This document shows, in pieces, positions 9,574 through 18,529 of a DNA stretch of 64,000 nt. Each line of letters opens with the position of its first letter. Positions within the stretch are counted from its first letter, which is position 1. Where the stretch lies: contig NZ_JNVM01000008.1 of NCBI RefSeq assembly GCF_000722545.1, positions 1 through 64,000 of the forward strand, in the 5' to 3' direction. A program made the position numbers and the translations under genes. This DNA is from Paenibacillus tyrphae. GTDB taxonomy: Bacteria > Bacillota > Bacilli > Paenibacillales > NBRC-103111. The notes beneath the pieces were generated by a model, which saw nothing but the letters and a program-made list of their open reading frames with translations, searched no databases and was not told the origin of the DNA.

Positions 9574-9610
9574 AAAAGCCGCGCAAGCATGCTTGAACGG
9601 CTTTTCTTGG
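9574..9610 (-). terminator. Terminator after the AraC-family gene
   Basis: AAAAGCCG (9574-9581) pairs with CGGCTTTT (9598-9605), and the loop contains a further palindrome CAAGCATGCTTG. On the reverse strand the stem ends in a T-rich stretch. It separates the regulator from the SBP gene downstream. Confidence 0.65.
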
Positions 9611-9624
9611 ACAGGACAGCAACA

Positions 9625-11937
9625 TTAGAGCTCTCTATATTTTCCCGGCGTAATGCCTTCGAATTTTTTGAAGATCCGGTTGAACGTGTTGATGTCGGCG
9701 TATCCGACCTTTCTGGCGATTTCCGCAACCGACAGCTTCGCATCTGGAAGCAGCCGCTTCGCTTCCTCCAGCCGGGTCATGCTGATCACGTCGAGCAGCG
9801 CCTTGCCCGTCTGTGCCTTGAACTGCTTCGACAAATAAGACGGGGTCAACCCGAACGCTTCGCCAAGCATCGAGATGTTGAGGTTTTCATCGTTGTAACG
9901 ATCCCTTATGTAAGAGAGGATCTGCTGACTCAGCAGATTGCTTTGCTCCTGGCTGCGCTCGTTCTGGATCAAGCGGCATACCTCGCCCAGCACCTCGCGA
10001 AGCTGCACCTGCATCTCCATGATCGTTTCACAGCCGGTCAACCGGTCCACCGGATTGACCCGCTCAAGGAAATCCCGCTTGCCTCCCGCACCGATCTCGT
10101 CCATCGTTTTCAGAAGCGTGCCGATCATATCGAACATGAGACATTTGGCCAGTGGTACGGACAGGGGCGCGCCGGAGACGTTGATGCCGATAATTTCATC
10201 GATCATCGCACTCGATTTCTCGTGGTCGCCTGTCTTCACGAAATTAATCAGCTGCTGCTCCACATGCAAAGGGTAGTAGTAGCTGCCGGCTGGACGCGCC
10301 GTATCCGAACCGGGCAGATCGCCGTACCGGATAATTTCCCCGCTCCCCATCACCAGACGGTATTCCAGCGCCTCCAGTGTCTCCTGATAGGCGCGCGGAA
10401 TCCCGTACAGTTCTTGATGGATACCGCTGATCGCTGCCGTGAGGCGGATATGGAAATGGTCGAGCAAAAACGACTTGACCTGTGCTGCGATTCGCCGCAG
10501 TTCCTCCTCATCGGGCTCCGCTCCGAAATTGACGATGCATGCCAGCATATCGTCCATTTCCGTCGTGAAAGCGTGATGGCGGCTGCCCGCCACTTCCTCC
10601 ACCACGTTCATGATAATAAAATGCAACAGCCTGCCCATCCGGGGATCGGGATAACCGGACGAATCCAGCTTGCCGTAATGATCGATGTGAAACAGAAGGA
10701 CGGCGAAGTATGGCGAAGTCAGCCGGATATCGTGGGCGGCGAGCGACTCGTGTACTGGAACGTTTTGCTCCAGCCGGCCCTTCAGCAGACTTTGGAACAA
10801 ATGGGAACGGATGGCGTCGCGGTGTCGGTGAAGCCGCTGGTCGATCTTCTCCTTCTCGGCAAACGTCGTATTGAGCGCCTCCTCCAAGTACCCGTACTCG
10901 TTCGACCCTTCGTCGAAGGAGATGCCCGATTTTACGGAAAGGCTGCGAATCAGCACGCTGATCGGATTGTAATTTTTTCGCAAGAACAAGAACGTCACGA
11001 TTCCGCCGATAACGAGGCTTAGCCCGATGCTGGAATAGATGAGCAGCTTCATCGTTTTCATCTTGTCGTCGAACAGCTCGGCGGGAATCATCGAAACGTA
11101 TTTCCAACCCGTGCTGTCCGACGTCGTGTAGGACACGGCTACCTCTTTGCCGGAAAGCGTCTCGTACAACAGGCCATGCTTGTTCGCGAGACGATCGTAA
11201 ACCGGTGCAGCCGGGTTATGGTCGAAGCCCGTCGAGGCGACCAAGCGGTTCTGCTTGTCCACGACAGCGATCGAAGCTTGATTGGCGGGCGTGATATTGT
11301 CCAATAGCTTCGAATCCTTGATGACGAACACAATCACCGCTCCCGGCTGATCCGTATGGTCGAGCGTGATCGACTTGGCGTACATGACGGCCTTGACCGG
11401 CTCGCCATCCCCACGCATCGTAACGGGGACGTATTCCTGAATGTACCGCTTGTCGAAGAACGCCTTCCATTCCTCGTAGCTCGTCCCGTCTTTCTCGCGC
11501 AATCTCCCGTACAGCGCCCGGCTGTCGATGTGATCCCGTGCCGACAATACGGTGTCGCTGTTTTTGTAATAAATGTAGATCTGCTCGATAAAATCGTTGG
11601 CCACTTGATACACCCGCAGGTCGCCCGCGATACTGATCAAATCGTAGTAGTCGCTGTCCGTAAGCGGCTGCTGCGCATTAATAAATCCGGCCACCCGCCG
11701 GTTCAACGCAATTTCGAGGCTTAACCGTTCGATCCCTGCCAGATTGCCGTCAATCGCCTGCTCCATCTGCCGGAGCATCGATTCGTTGGCGCGGTTGATT
11801 TCCGATTCCACCACATGCCAAGCGGCGGCATATAGAATCGCGCTGATCATAATCGGAACAAGCAGCACCGAAATGTAGGAAATGAGCCACGTGACGATCA
11901 CGCTATGTTTGTTGAACCGAATTCCTTTTCGACGCAT
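9625..11937 (-). CDS. Membrane-bound AraC-family sensor-regulator (YesN type), 770 aa
   Basis: Probably senses the polysaccharide or its fragments outside the cell and activates the adjacent SBP-permease-GH95-PL6 genes. A first transmembrane helix (about 13-36) is followed by a roughly 260-residue extracellular sensor and a second helix (LLIYSSIGLSLVIGGIVTFLFLR, about 300-322). A cytoplasmic linker then leads to a C-terminal pair of AraC helix-turn-helix motifs (about 670-770) with ENLNISMLGEAFGLTPSYLSKQFK and SVAEIARKVGYADINTFNRIFKKFEGITPGKYRE. GGAGG stands seven bases before the ATG. One-component regulators of this kind usually lie beside the sugar locus they control. Confidence 0.9.
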   Translation of the reverse strand: MRRKGIRFNKHSVIVTWLISYISVLLVPIMISAILYAAAWHVVESEINRANESMLRQMEQAIDGNLAGIERLSLEIALNRRVAGFINAQQPLTDSDYYDLISIAGDLRVYQVANDFIEQIYIYYKNSDTVLSARDHIDSRALYGRLREKDGTSYEEWKAFFDKRYIQEYVPVTMRGDGEPVKAVMYAKSITLDHTDQPGAVIVFVIKDSKLLDNITPANQASIAVVDKQNRLVASTGFDHNPAAPVYDRLANKHGLLYETLSGKEVAVSYTTSDSTGWKYVSMIPAELFDDKMKTMKLLIYSSIGLSLVIGGIVTFLFLRKNYNPISVLIRSLSVKSGISFDEGSNEYGYLEEALNTTFAEKEKIDQRLHRHRDAIRSHLFQSLLKGRLEQNVPVHESLAAHDIRLTSPYFAVLLFHIDHYGKLDSSGYPDPRMGRLLHFIIMNVVEEVAGSRHHAFTTEMDDMLACIVNFGAEPDEEELRRIAAQVKSFLLDHFHIRLTAAISGIHQELYGIPRAYQETLEALEYRLVMGSGEIIRYGDLPGSDTARPAGSYYYPLHVEQQLINFVKTGDHEKSSAMIDEIIGINVSGAPLSVPLAKCLMFDMIGTLLKTMDEIGAGGKRDFLERVNPVDRLTGCETIMEMQVQLREVLGEVCRLIQNERSQEQSNLLSQQILSYIRDRYNDENLNISMLGEAFGLTPSYLSKQFKAQTGKALLDVISMTRLEEAKRLLPDAKLSVAEIARKVGYADINTFNRIFKKFEGITPGKYREL

Positions 11938-12077
11938 TGGCCCGCCTCCTGAATGTCCCCCATAGCAATTGTAACTGCTTTCATTCCATTATACAGGAAA
12001 CGATTCAGGTGAAAAGCCTCTTCTTGCTCTAGGGCTGCAAGGGGGAGCCTACGGACCGGCAGATGCCAGAACTCTTT

Positions 12078-13295
12078 TTATCTATTAATAGCGGCAAAAT
12101 AATTCGTTATAGCATCTGCAGCCCGCTTATAGCCGCCGGCCTGGCGTAACGATTCGCCGATCACATGAGCCTGCTGCCTATAATCCGGATTGCTTAACAC
12201 TTCTACCAAAGCAGCTCTCAAAGCAGCAGGGGTAAGGTTATTTTTATCCAAAGTAATGCCTGCTCCCAGCTCTTGCACCCGCTTCGCCACAAGAGGCTGA
12301 TCCGAGGTTAATGGAATCATCACCAGAGGCACATTGTAATACAGGGCCTCACTTGTGCTGTTCATTCCTGCATGGGTAATAAAGGCGTCTGCACGCTGCA
12401 GCATTTCCAGCTGCGGAACGTACGGTTTTACTATAAAATTAGCGGGAATCCGATCCATCAACGGTTCCATATCCGTATGTTTGCCTGAAGATAAGACGAA
12501 CGTCGCCGGTAAATCCTGAAATGCGTCAAAACAGAGCTTGTAAAAATCCAAATCTTTATTCAAGATGGTGCCCATTGCGATGTAAACCGTCTGTTGATGT
12601 CGGGCACGCAGCTGTTCGAACGGGAAAGACGGAGCATCTTGACGCGGCACGATCGAAGGACCGGCAAAAATAAAGCTATCGTCCAGCTTTTCGGCTTGCG
12701 GTTGAAAATAGCGGCTTGTATAAACGAGCTTTAATCGCCCCTCATGTTTGGCAATTTCATCCATAGCCGGGGCACGCACTTGAAATTCATCAGCTAGTTG
12801 CCGCGTCAACTTCATCGTAGCCTCATACAGCTCCTTGACGTCCTTACGGTTCTCATCCATGTCTTGGTCAGTCCCCAAAGGCTCTACGAAAGCAAAGGAA
12901 GCGATGGAGCATACCGCAGGGATGCCCAGCTTTTCCGCAATGATCGTGCCTCCCCACCCCATCAAGGAGTCGAAAATCAAATAATCGAACGTTTCATCCG
13001 CGGTAACCCGCAGAACTTCCGGGACGATCTTCCGAATAATCCCACCAACCATCATATAGACGAACTGGTAAGGATGCTTGTACTCCGCTGGCTTTAACAC
13101 CGGATCATGGGAAAAAGCGTCTTCGGGAAAAGGATAGGTCCGCAACTCAGCTCCGGTTTGTTCAATTCTGGAACGATACTCCTCCGTGCATACATAGACA
13201 ACTTCCTCGCCGTTGTCCGTCAACTGCTTGACCAATCCCAGCGACGGATTCACGTGACCTTCAGCCGGAGTAATCACAACCAACACACGAGCCAT
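12078..13295 (-). CDS. Macrolide-type (MGT/YjiC) glycosyltransferase, 405 aa
   Basis: A GT1/GT-B enzyme that transfers a sugar from a UDP donor to small hydrophobic acceptors. The N-terminus MARVLVVITPAEGHVNPSLGLVKQL carries the usual acceptor-domain HVNP motif. The C-terminal donor-binding region PQLEMLQRADAFITHAGMNSTSEALYYNVPLVMIPLTSDQP matches the plant-like UGT signature in bacterial MGT proteins. GGAGGTG lies six bases before the ATG at 13295, so a five-codon longer frame was not used. It is monocistronic. The acceptor is unknown; relatives act on macrolides, flavonoids and bacteriocin-like compounds. Confidence 0.88.
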   Translation of the reverse strand: MARVLVVITPAEGHVNPSLGLVKQLTDNGEEVVYVCTEEYRSRIEQTGAELRTYPFPEDAFSHDPVLKPAEYKHPYQFVYMMVGGIIRKIVPEVLRVTADETFDYLIFDSLMGWGGTIIAEKLGIPAVCSIASFAFVEPLGTDQDMDENRKDVKELYEATMKLTRQLADEFQVRAPAMDEIAKHEGRLKLVYTSRYFQPQAEKLDDSFIFAGPSIVPRQDAPSFPFEQLRARHQQTVYIAMGTILNKDLDFYKLCFDAFQDLPATFVLSSGKHTDMEPLMDRIPANFIVKPYVPQLEMLQRADAFITHAGMNSTSEALYYNVPLVMIPLTSDQPLVAKRVQELGAGITLDKNNLTPAALRAALVEVLSNPDYRQQAHVIGESLRQAGGYKRAADAITNYFAAINR

Positions 13296-13418
13296 CTTGT
13301 TCACCTCCAAATTGGAATTCCATTATTGTCCTAAATATACAATAAATGAATTTCTTTGTGTAGAATAAACTTGTCAGCCACAAACTCCGAAGCCGAAGAT
13401 CCTAGCCCCCGCTGCGCA

Positions 13419-13450
13419 AAAAGAAGCCTGCCCCAATCCGGGCAGACTTT
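13419..13450 (-). terminator. Terminator after the amidohydrolase gene
   Basis: Reverse-strand GTCTGCCC and GGGGCAGGC form a stem over a five-base loop, followed by TTCTTTTT. It lies about 45 bases past the amidohydrolase stop. Confidence 0.7.
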
Positions 13451-13496
13451 AGATATCAAATTCTCGATCGGATTGTAATTTTTTCGCAATCACGCT

Positions 13497-15326
13497 TTAG
13501 AAAACAAAGCAGTCCAAGTCACAGAAGCCGCTGCCATGATGGTGGTTACACCCGCGATGAAGGCGAATCTGTTGAGGCGATGGGGCTCCTGATCCACCGC
13601 CATAATTTGCCCCATTGTAATAGCCGCCGAAGTAATTATGCGGAGACCAGTCAGGACTTGCTTTCGGCGCTGGCGGCGACAAAGGCTGAAATTCGTGTGC
13701 GCCGTAGACTATTTTGCCGCCAACTACCGTAAAGACGGACTCGATTTTTTTAATCTCTTCTTCGGCGACCGTAAAGAAATTATCTGAAAGAATGGTAAAA
13801 TCAGCGTATTGGCCTGCTTTGATTTGCCCCTTCACATCTTCTTCCTGTGAAAACCACGCATTCCCTGTCGTATACATGCGAAGCGCTTGGTGCCGCTCTA
13901 CACGGTTAGAAGCAGGGTACAAGCTTAGCCCGCCAAGCGTCTTGCCCGTCACTAACCAGTATAAGGCCACCCAAGGATTATAGCTGGCTACTCGGGTCGC
14001 ATCTGTTCCGACACCAACGCGCAATCCGGATTTCATCATTTTGGTGATTGGAGGAGCATTCTCCGCTGCTTCTGTCCCGTATTGGTCGACGAAATACTCA
14101 CCCTGGAAAGCCATTCTGTTTTGTACGGCAATCGAACCGCCTAAGGCAACGACCCGCTCCAAATCCTGCTCACGGATCGTTTCGGCATGATCGAGAATCC
14201 AGCGCAAGTCTTGGAAAGGCACCTCTTTATTCACACGTTCAAATACGTCGAGAAAGCGTGTGATGGATTCTCCATAGGTTGCATGGAGACGGAATGGCCA
14301 ACGATGCTGCACAAGATGATGAGTCACTTCAAAAAGCTCGTCTTCCAGTACAGCCGGAAGCTCCGGACGGGGTTCTACGAAATCTTCAAAATCAGCAGCG
14401 CTGTAAACCAGCATTTCGCCTGCACCGTTATGACGATAGTAGGCGCTGCCCGTGTAAGGCTGCGTTGTAGCGGTCCATGCCTTAAAATCAGCCAGCTCAT
14501 TGTTAGGATGCTGGGTGAATAAATGATACGCCGTGCGCACCGTAATCTCTCCGCGCTTATCAAGCTCTTCAAAGACCTGATAATCATCGGGATAGTTCTG
14601 AAAGCCTCCTCCGGCATCGATCACGCTTGTGATGCCGAAGCGATTCAATTCCCTCATGAACAGCCGGGTTGAATTGATTTGATCTTCGTAGGAAAGCTTT
14701 GGCCCCTTAGCCAGAGTTGCATACAAAATAGTCGCATTAGGTCTGGCAATGAGCATTCCTGTGGGATGACCTTGGCCGTCCCTTTGAATTTCTCCGCCCG
14801 GCGGATTCGGCGTATCCTTCGTATACCCGATGACTCTCAGAGCTGCTTTGTTCAAAAAGGCTTGGCGGTAAAGATTGAGGATGAATACGGGGGTATCCGG
14901 AGCAATGCGATTGATTTCATCTAAAGTCGGCATTCGGCGTTCCGCGAATTGGAACTCTGTCCAACCTCCGACAACACGGACCCAATGAGGCGCAGGAGTA
15001 CGATCCACCTGCTTTTTCAGCATCCGCAAGGCATCCGCTATGGAAGGTACCCCATCCCACCGAAGCTCAAGATTATAATTGAGACCGCCTCGAATCAGAT
15101 GAATATGAGAATCGTTCAACCCCGGAATTAACATTCGCCTATTTGCGTTCACAACCTGCGTGGAGGTCCCCACATATTGCATGATTTCGGCATCGTCCCC
15201 AACGGCCAGAAATTGGCCGCCCTTAACGGCTACAGCTGTTGCTGTAGGCTTAGCATCGTCCATCGTCACGATAAGGGCATTATGAATGACTAAACTTGCT
15301 TCAACGACTATGGTTTTATTCGACAA
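13497..15326 (-). CDS. YtcJ-like amidohydrolase, 609 aa
   Basis: A metal-dependent hydrolase of the amidohydrolase_3 (YtcJ) group. Visible features are the N-terminal strand domain (LVIHNALIVTMDD), the metal motif LIPGLNDSHIHLIRGG (HxH), the late ligands in RWILDHAETI and VGVGTDATRVASYNPW, and a C-terminal strand domain (GQYADFTILSDNFFTV). The protein ends in a Gly/His/Cys-rich tail (RGCNHHHGSGFCDLDCFVF). The start is TTG with GGAGG nine bases upstream. It is divergent from a YcaC-like isochorismatase and near two LysR regulators, so the pair probably attacks an amide-type substrate. That substrate is unknown. Confidence 0.85.
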   Translation of the reverse strand: MSNKTIVVEASLVIHNALIVTMDDAKPTATAVAVKGGQFLAVGDDAEIMQYVGTSTQVVNANRRMLIPGLNDSHIHLIRGGLNYNLELRWDGVPSIADALRMLKKQVDRTPAPHWVRVVGGWTEFQFAERRMPTLDEINRIAPDTPVFILNLYRQAFLNKAALRVIGYTKDTPNPPGGEIQRDGQGHPTGMLIARPNATILYATLAKGPKLSYEDQINSTRLFMRELNRFGITSVIDAGGGFQNYPDDYQVFEELDKRGEITVRTAYHLFTQHPNNELADFKAWTATTQPYTGSAYYRHNGAGEMLVYSAADFEDFVEPRPELPAVLEDELFEVTHHLVQHRWPFRLHATYGESITRFLDVFERVNKEVPFQDLRWILDHAETIREQDLERVVALGGSIAVQNRMAFQGEYFVDQYGTEAAENAPPITKMMKSGLRVGVGTDATRVASYNPWVALYWLVTGKTLGGLSLYPASNRVERHQALRMYTTGNAWFSQEEDVKGQIKAGQYADFTILSDNFFTVAEEEIKKIESVFTVVGGKIVYGAHEFQPLSPPAPKASPDWSPHNYFGGYYNGANYGGGSGAPSPQQIRLHRGCNHHHGSGFCDLDCFVF

Positions 15327-15455
15327 CCCTTGTTTCCTCCTTCAATGTTACCTTATATGCACAAGTCTATAAGTCAGCTTTCCTTTCCATCAATAAGGTT
15401 TTCTCTATACCAGCCATAAGAATTACTTATACGACATTTGCATCATACTTTTGAT

Positions 15456-15485
15456 CTATATAGTTTTTCCCTATGGGTTATATAG
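15456..15485. promoter_or_regulatory. Candidate LysR-type operator in the divergent intergenic region
   Basis: ATAG-N7-CTAT at 15460-15474 is a classic T-N11-A LysR box. It sits within a larger inverted repeat, CTATATA (15456-15462) and TATATAG (15479-15485), between the amidohydrolase and isochorismatase genes. One or both nearby LysR proteins are the natural candidates to bind it. Confidence 0.45.
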
Positions 15486-15596
15486 AAAATTGAAGATTGT
15501 TCGCGCGTTGGCATTTCAATAGACTGATGACATGCAGCCGGATTTCAAATATATGGATTTGCTGCAATCCTATTCATGGAAAGTGGGGATTTTTGT

Positions 15597-16235
15597 ATGT
15601 TTAACGGCAAAACCGATTTACTTACCGCTGAAAACTCAGCTATTATTCTTATTGATCATCAGCCTCAAATGCTGTTTGGCGTGCAAAGCGCTGATCGCCA
15701 AACCATCATTAACAATACGGTTGGACTTGCAAAAGCGGCCAAAGTCTTCAATGCGCCTATTATTCTCACAACCGTTGCGGCTGAGTCGTTCTCAGGTCCG
15801 CTTCATCCGCATATTCAAGAGGTTTTTCCTGATCATAAGCCGATTGACCGTACATCCATGAACTCTTGGGAAGACGAGAACTTCGTTGCTGCTGTGAAAC
15901 AAACCGGGCGCAAGAAGTTGATTATGGCTGCGCTTTGGACGGAAGTTTGCCTTGCATTTCCTACCATTTCAGCCCTTAAAGAAGGATATGAAGTATATAC
16001 TGTAACGGATGCTTCCGGCGGTACGACTACAGAAGCGCACAACACGTCCATTCAACGCATGATACAGGCAGGAGCAATCCCGGTTACCTGGCTATCCGTT
16101 CTGCTTGAATACCAACGCGATTGGGCACGTCAAGAAACCTACGAGCCGGTATTGGAAATTGCTAAGCAGCACAGCGGGGCCTACGGTACAGGCATTGTTT
16201 ATGCTCAAACGATGTTTGGCGGCCACGGAGGATAA
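15597..16235 (+). CDS. Isochorismatase-family hydrolase (YcaC-like), 212 aa
   Basis: A cysteine hydrolase fold protein. The Asp of AIILIDHQPQMLF and the nucleophile Cys in LWTEVCLAFPTISALKEGY are in the expected places, and GGTTTEAHNTSIQRMIQAGAIPVTW is the typical YcaC end of the domain. Family members hydrolyse amides or N-carbamoyl groups; the substrate here is unknown. The ATG at 15597 is favoured since GTGGGG lies eight bases upstream. An ATG seven codons earlier has no ribosome site. It is divergent from the YtcJ amidohydrolase and convergent with a LysR gene. Confidence 0.87.
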   Translation: MFNGKTDLLTAENSAIILIDHQPQMLFGVQSADRQTIINNTVGLAKAAKVFNAPIILTTVAAESFSGPLHPHIQEVFPDHKPIDRTSMNSWEDENFVAAVKQTGRKKLIMAALWTEVCLAFPTISALKEGYEVYTVTDASGGTTTEAHNTSIQRMIQAGAIPVTWLSVLLEYQRDWARQETYEPVLEIAKQHSGAYGTGIVYAQTMFGGHGG

Positions 16236-16270
16236 GCTGACTTATTCCTAAAAAGACAGTCACTGTATGA

Positions 16271-16314
16271 AAAAGGAGCTGTTTCCTCAGAATGGGAGGA
16301 GCCAGCTCTTTTTT
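16271..16314. terminator. Bidirectional terminator between isochorismatase and LysR genes
   Basis: GAGCTG (16276-16281) pairs with CAGCTC (16303-16308), flanked by A5 on the left and T6 on the right, between two convergent genes. Confidence 0.6.
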
Positions 16315-16317
16315 GCT

Positions 16318-17184
16318 TTATAATTTTTTCGTAAATTCTAGTAGATCATGAATAAACGCTTGAACGAAAGGGTTGTTGAATTGATGCTTGGGATATAAAA
16401 GCTTAATCTCTATAGTAGGGGTTGGATCCATAAGACGAATCATTGTAACCCCCTGACACGAAAAGCTTTCAATCAGAGAAACAGGTAAAATAGCTGCCCC
16501 CATTTTATGTAAGACCATAGAGAGCAGTATGATTGTAGAGGTTGCCTCGAACTTAGTATTGGCGAGCTTGTCGCTAAATGATTGAATAAGTCTGAAGATG
16601 TGTAAGTCTTTAGCCCATAAAGCACAATCTAAATCTGCTAATTCCCGAAAAGAAATTACCTTTCTGTCTGCCCACGGGTGATCTGCATACACGACCAAAG
16701 CTTGTTCCTCATGATATAAATGCATCATATGAATATCTTTGTTCGGTTCGGGCTCATCCGTAATGCCAATATGAATGTTCCCATCCATTAATTGTTCAGA
16801 TGTATCCTCTGCTTCCACAAACTTTAAGATGACATCCGGATACTGTTCATGGAATTTCAAAAAGCTGGGCGCTAAATGAATGAAGTTTACAGGCGAGATA
16901 CCTACTAAAAGTTTATTGATCCGGGCATGACGCAGCTCATGCGTTTCTTTTTTCGATTCTTCAATCAGTCTCATTACCGAAACGGCTTTATCATAAAGAA
17001 TTTCCCCGGCAGGTGTAACTTTTACCCCTCTGCCCAACCGCTCGAACAAGGGGGTTCCAACCTCATTCTCCAAGTACCGGATTTGCTGACTTAACGTTGG
17101 CTGAGAAACTAATAATACTTCCGCGGCTTTCGTAAAGCTGCCTTCTTTGCAAATTTGTATGAAGCACTCTAACTGCCTGAACAT
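16318..17184 (-). CDS. LysR family regulator, 288 aa
   Basis: An N-terminal winged helix (MFRQLECFIQICKEGSFTKAAEVLLVSQPTLSQQIRYLE) and a C-terminal periplasmic-binding-like effector domain. The ATG at 17184 is used because AGGTG lies nine bases upstream; a GTG four codons earlier overlaps that site. It is clearly paralogous to the next LysR gene (shared PTLSQQIR-LE and RGV-LT-AG-IL), in tandem with a 51-base gap. It is convergent with the YcaC-like gene and likely controls that gene or the divergent amidohydrolase. Confidence 0.88.
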   Translation of the reverse strand: MFRQLECFIQICKEGSFTKAAEVLLVSQPTLSQQIRYLENEVGTPLFERLGRGVKVTPAGEILYDKAVSVMRLIEESKKETHELRHARINKLLVGISPVNFIHLAPSFLKFHEQYPDVILKFVEAEDTSEQLMDGNIHIGITDEPEPNKDIHMMHLYHEEQALVVYADHPWADRKVISFRELADLDCALWAKDLHIFRLIQSFSDKLANTKFEATSTIILLSMVLHKMGAAILPVSLIESFSCQGVTMIRLMDPTPTIEIKLLYPKHQFNNPFVQAFIHDLLEFTKKL

Positions 17185-17235
17185 TGAAGTGTACACCTCA
17201 CCTCGCTCATAGTCTCCCTGTATTCACCCCTACGT

Positions 17236-18111
17236 TTATCCAGTCTCAGCAACTCTTACAAATTGATTCATCTCTTGAATGAATGCTTGTGCTGTTGATC
17301 TCATCGTCATGGAGTTAAGATGCACAAGGGATATATCCCATGAAGGAACCTGACCTTCGATCCTTACAATGCGCAAGGAATTATCATTTAAATTTCTGAG
17401 CAAAGAGTTCGGAAGAAGAGCTGCTCCATGTCCTTGTTGAACCCAATGAATCAATAATGAGGTAGAGGTCGTTTCGATCATCGACTCCAAGGTAAAGCCG
17501 CATGAGAAACCATGCATTTCAATTAATGATTTGTATTGTCCTCGAAACATGATCGAATTTAGCTGCTTCAAAGCTCGAAAAGGAATAGATGCTTTATTCG
17601 CCATAGGATGACTGGCATGAAGCAATAGTGCCATTTCTTGCCTATATAGATGTGTCGCAACCACGGAACGATCTGAAATAGGTTTTGAGGTGATGCCAAT
17701 GTCAACACCATGCTCCAGAAGTTTAAGTTCTACATCCTCTGCCTCGATAATTTTCAACTGGGCGTTCGGGTGCTTTTGGTGAAATGTAAGGAACGCAGGA
17801 GCTAGATACTCCATTTCGGCAGGGCAACAACCAATGGTAAGTGTTTCTTTCGTTACATGATCGAATATCTTATTTCGGGCTTCCTCGAGAAGATTCATAA
17901 TGGCATTCCCCTTATTCAAGAGAATTTTTCCCGCTTCTGTCAGCTCAACGCCCCTACTAACCCGGTTGAACAATGGAATATTATACTCATCTTCCAATAC
18001 TCGAATTTGCTGGCTTAAGGTAGGCTGAGTAACTCCTAAATGTTCTTTGGCTTTCGAAAGACTTCCCGATTTGCAGATTTGAAGAAAATACTCCAGCTGG
18101 CGAAGCTCCAT
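17236..18111 (-). CDS. LysR family regulator, 291 aa
   Basis: The second of two tandem LysR regulators. The helix-turn-helix is MELRQLEYFLQICKSGSLSKAKEHLGVTQPTLSQQIRVLEDE, followed by an effector-binding domain (LTIGCCPAEMEYLAPAFLTFHQKHP, then ILLHWVQQ-type segments). The ATG at 18111 has AGGGTG six bases upstream; a 12-codon longer frame lacks one. Divergence between the paralogues in the effector domain suggests different ligands or division of labour over the neighbouring hydrolase genes. Confidence 0.88.
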   Translation of the reverse strand: MELRQLEYFLQICKSGSLSKAKEHLGVTQPTLSQQIRVLEDEYNIPLFNRVSRGVELTEAGKILLNKGNAIMNLLEEARNKIFDHVTKETLTIGCCPAEMEYLAPAFLTFHQKHPNAQLKIIEAEDVELKLLEHGVDIGITSKPISDRSVVATHLYRQEMALLLHASHPMANKASIPFRALKQLNSIMFRGQYKSLIEMHGFSCGFTLESMIETTSTSLLIHWVQQGHGAALLPNSLLRNLNDNSLRIVRIEGQVPSWDISLVHLNSMTMRSTAQAFIQEMNQFVRVAETG

Positions 18112-18439
18112 ATCAATCACCCTGATTATCCCAGAATAGGAAAGCATAAAGAACTTTCTTTTACTCGTATTATTATGGTCCCCCCTTTATTGTATTAACT
18201 GCACCTGTTTTTTAGGATGAGCGTTTAGTAATATTTACACCAAAATCATACCTCTTTTTTCGAATTATTTTAGTGATATATTTACCATTTTAGTTTAAAT
18301 TCGTTAACCAGTTATTGTCAATCACTTCTTATTTGCCCCTCTCCTGATATATCCTTCTAGACATAGCATAGTTTAAACTCTTGAGCATATCGAAAACGCT
18401 GCTGCGATTTAGCGATACAAAAGAAAAATTTTTTCACTC

Positions 18440-18468
18440 TTACAGAAAGAAGCTTTATAGCGTATAAT
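18440..18468 (+). promoter_or_regulatory. Candidate sigma-A promoter of the LacI-family gene
   Basis: TTACAG (18440-18445), a 17-base spacer and a perfect TATAAT (18463-18468) lie about 60 bases before the TTG start. The rest of the 18112-18529 gap is AT-rich, with no further feature seen. Confidence 0.55.
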
Positions 18469-18529
18469 TATGTTATTAACCATTAAATTATTGATAAATA
18501 TTTTACCTACGATTTTGGAGGTTTATCCT

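Noticed and set aside
9541..11022. Long forward-strand open frame opposite the AraC-family gene
   Set aside because: Antisense shadow; the reverse strand encodes a complete regulator with clear domains.
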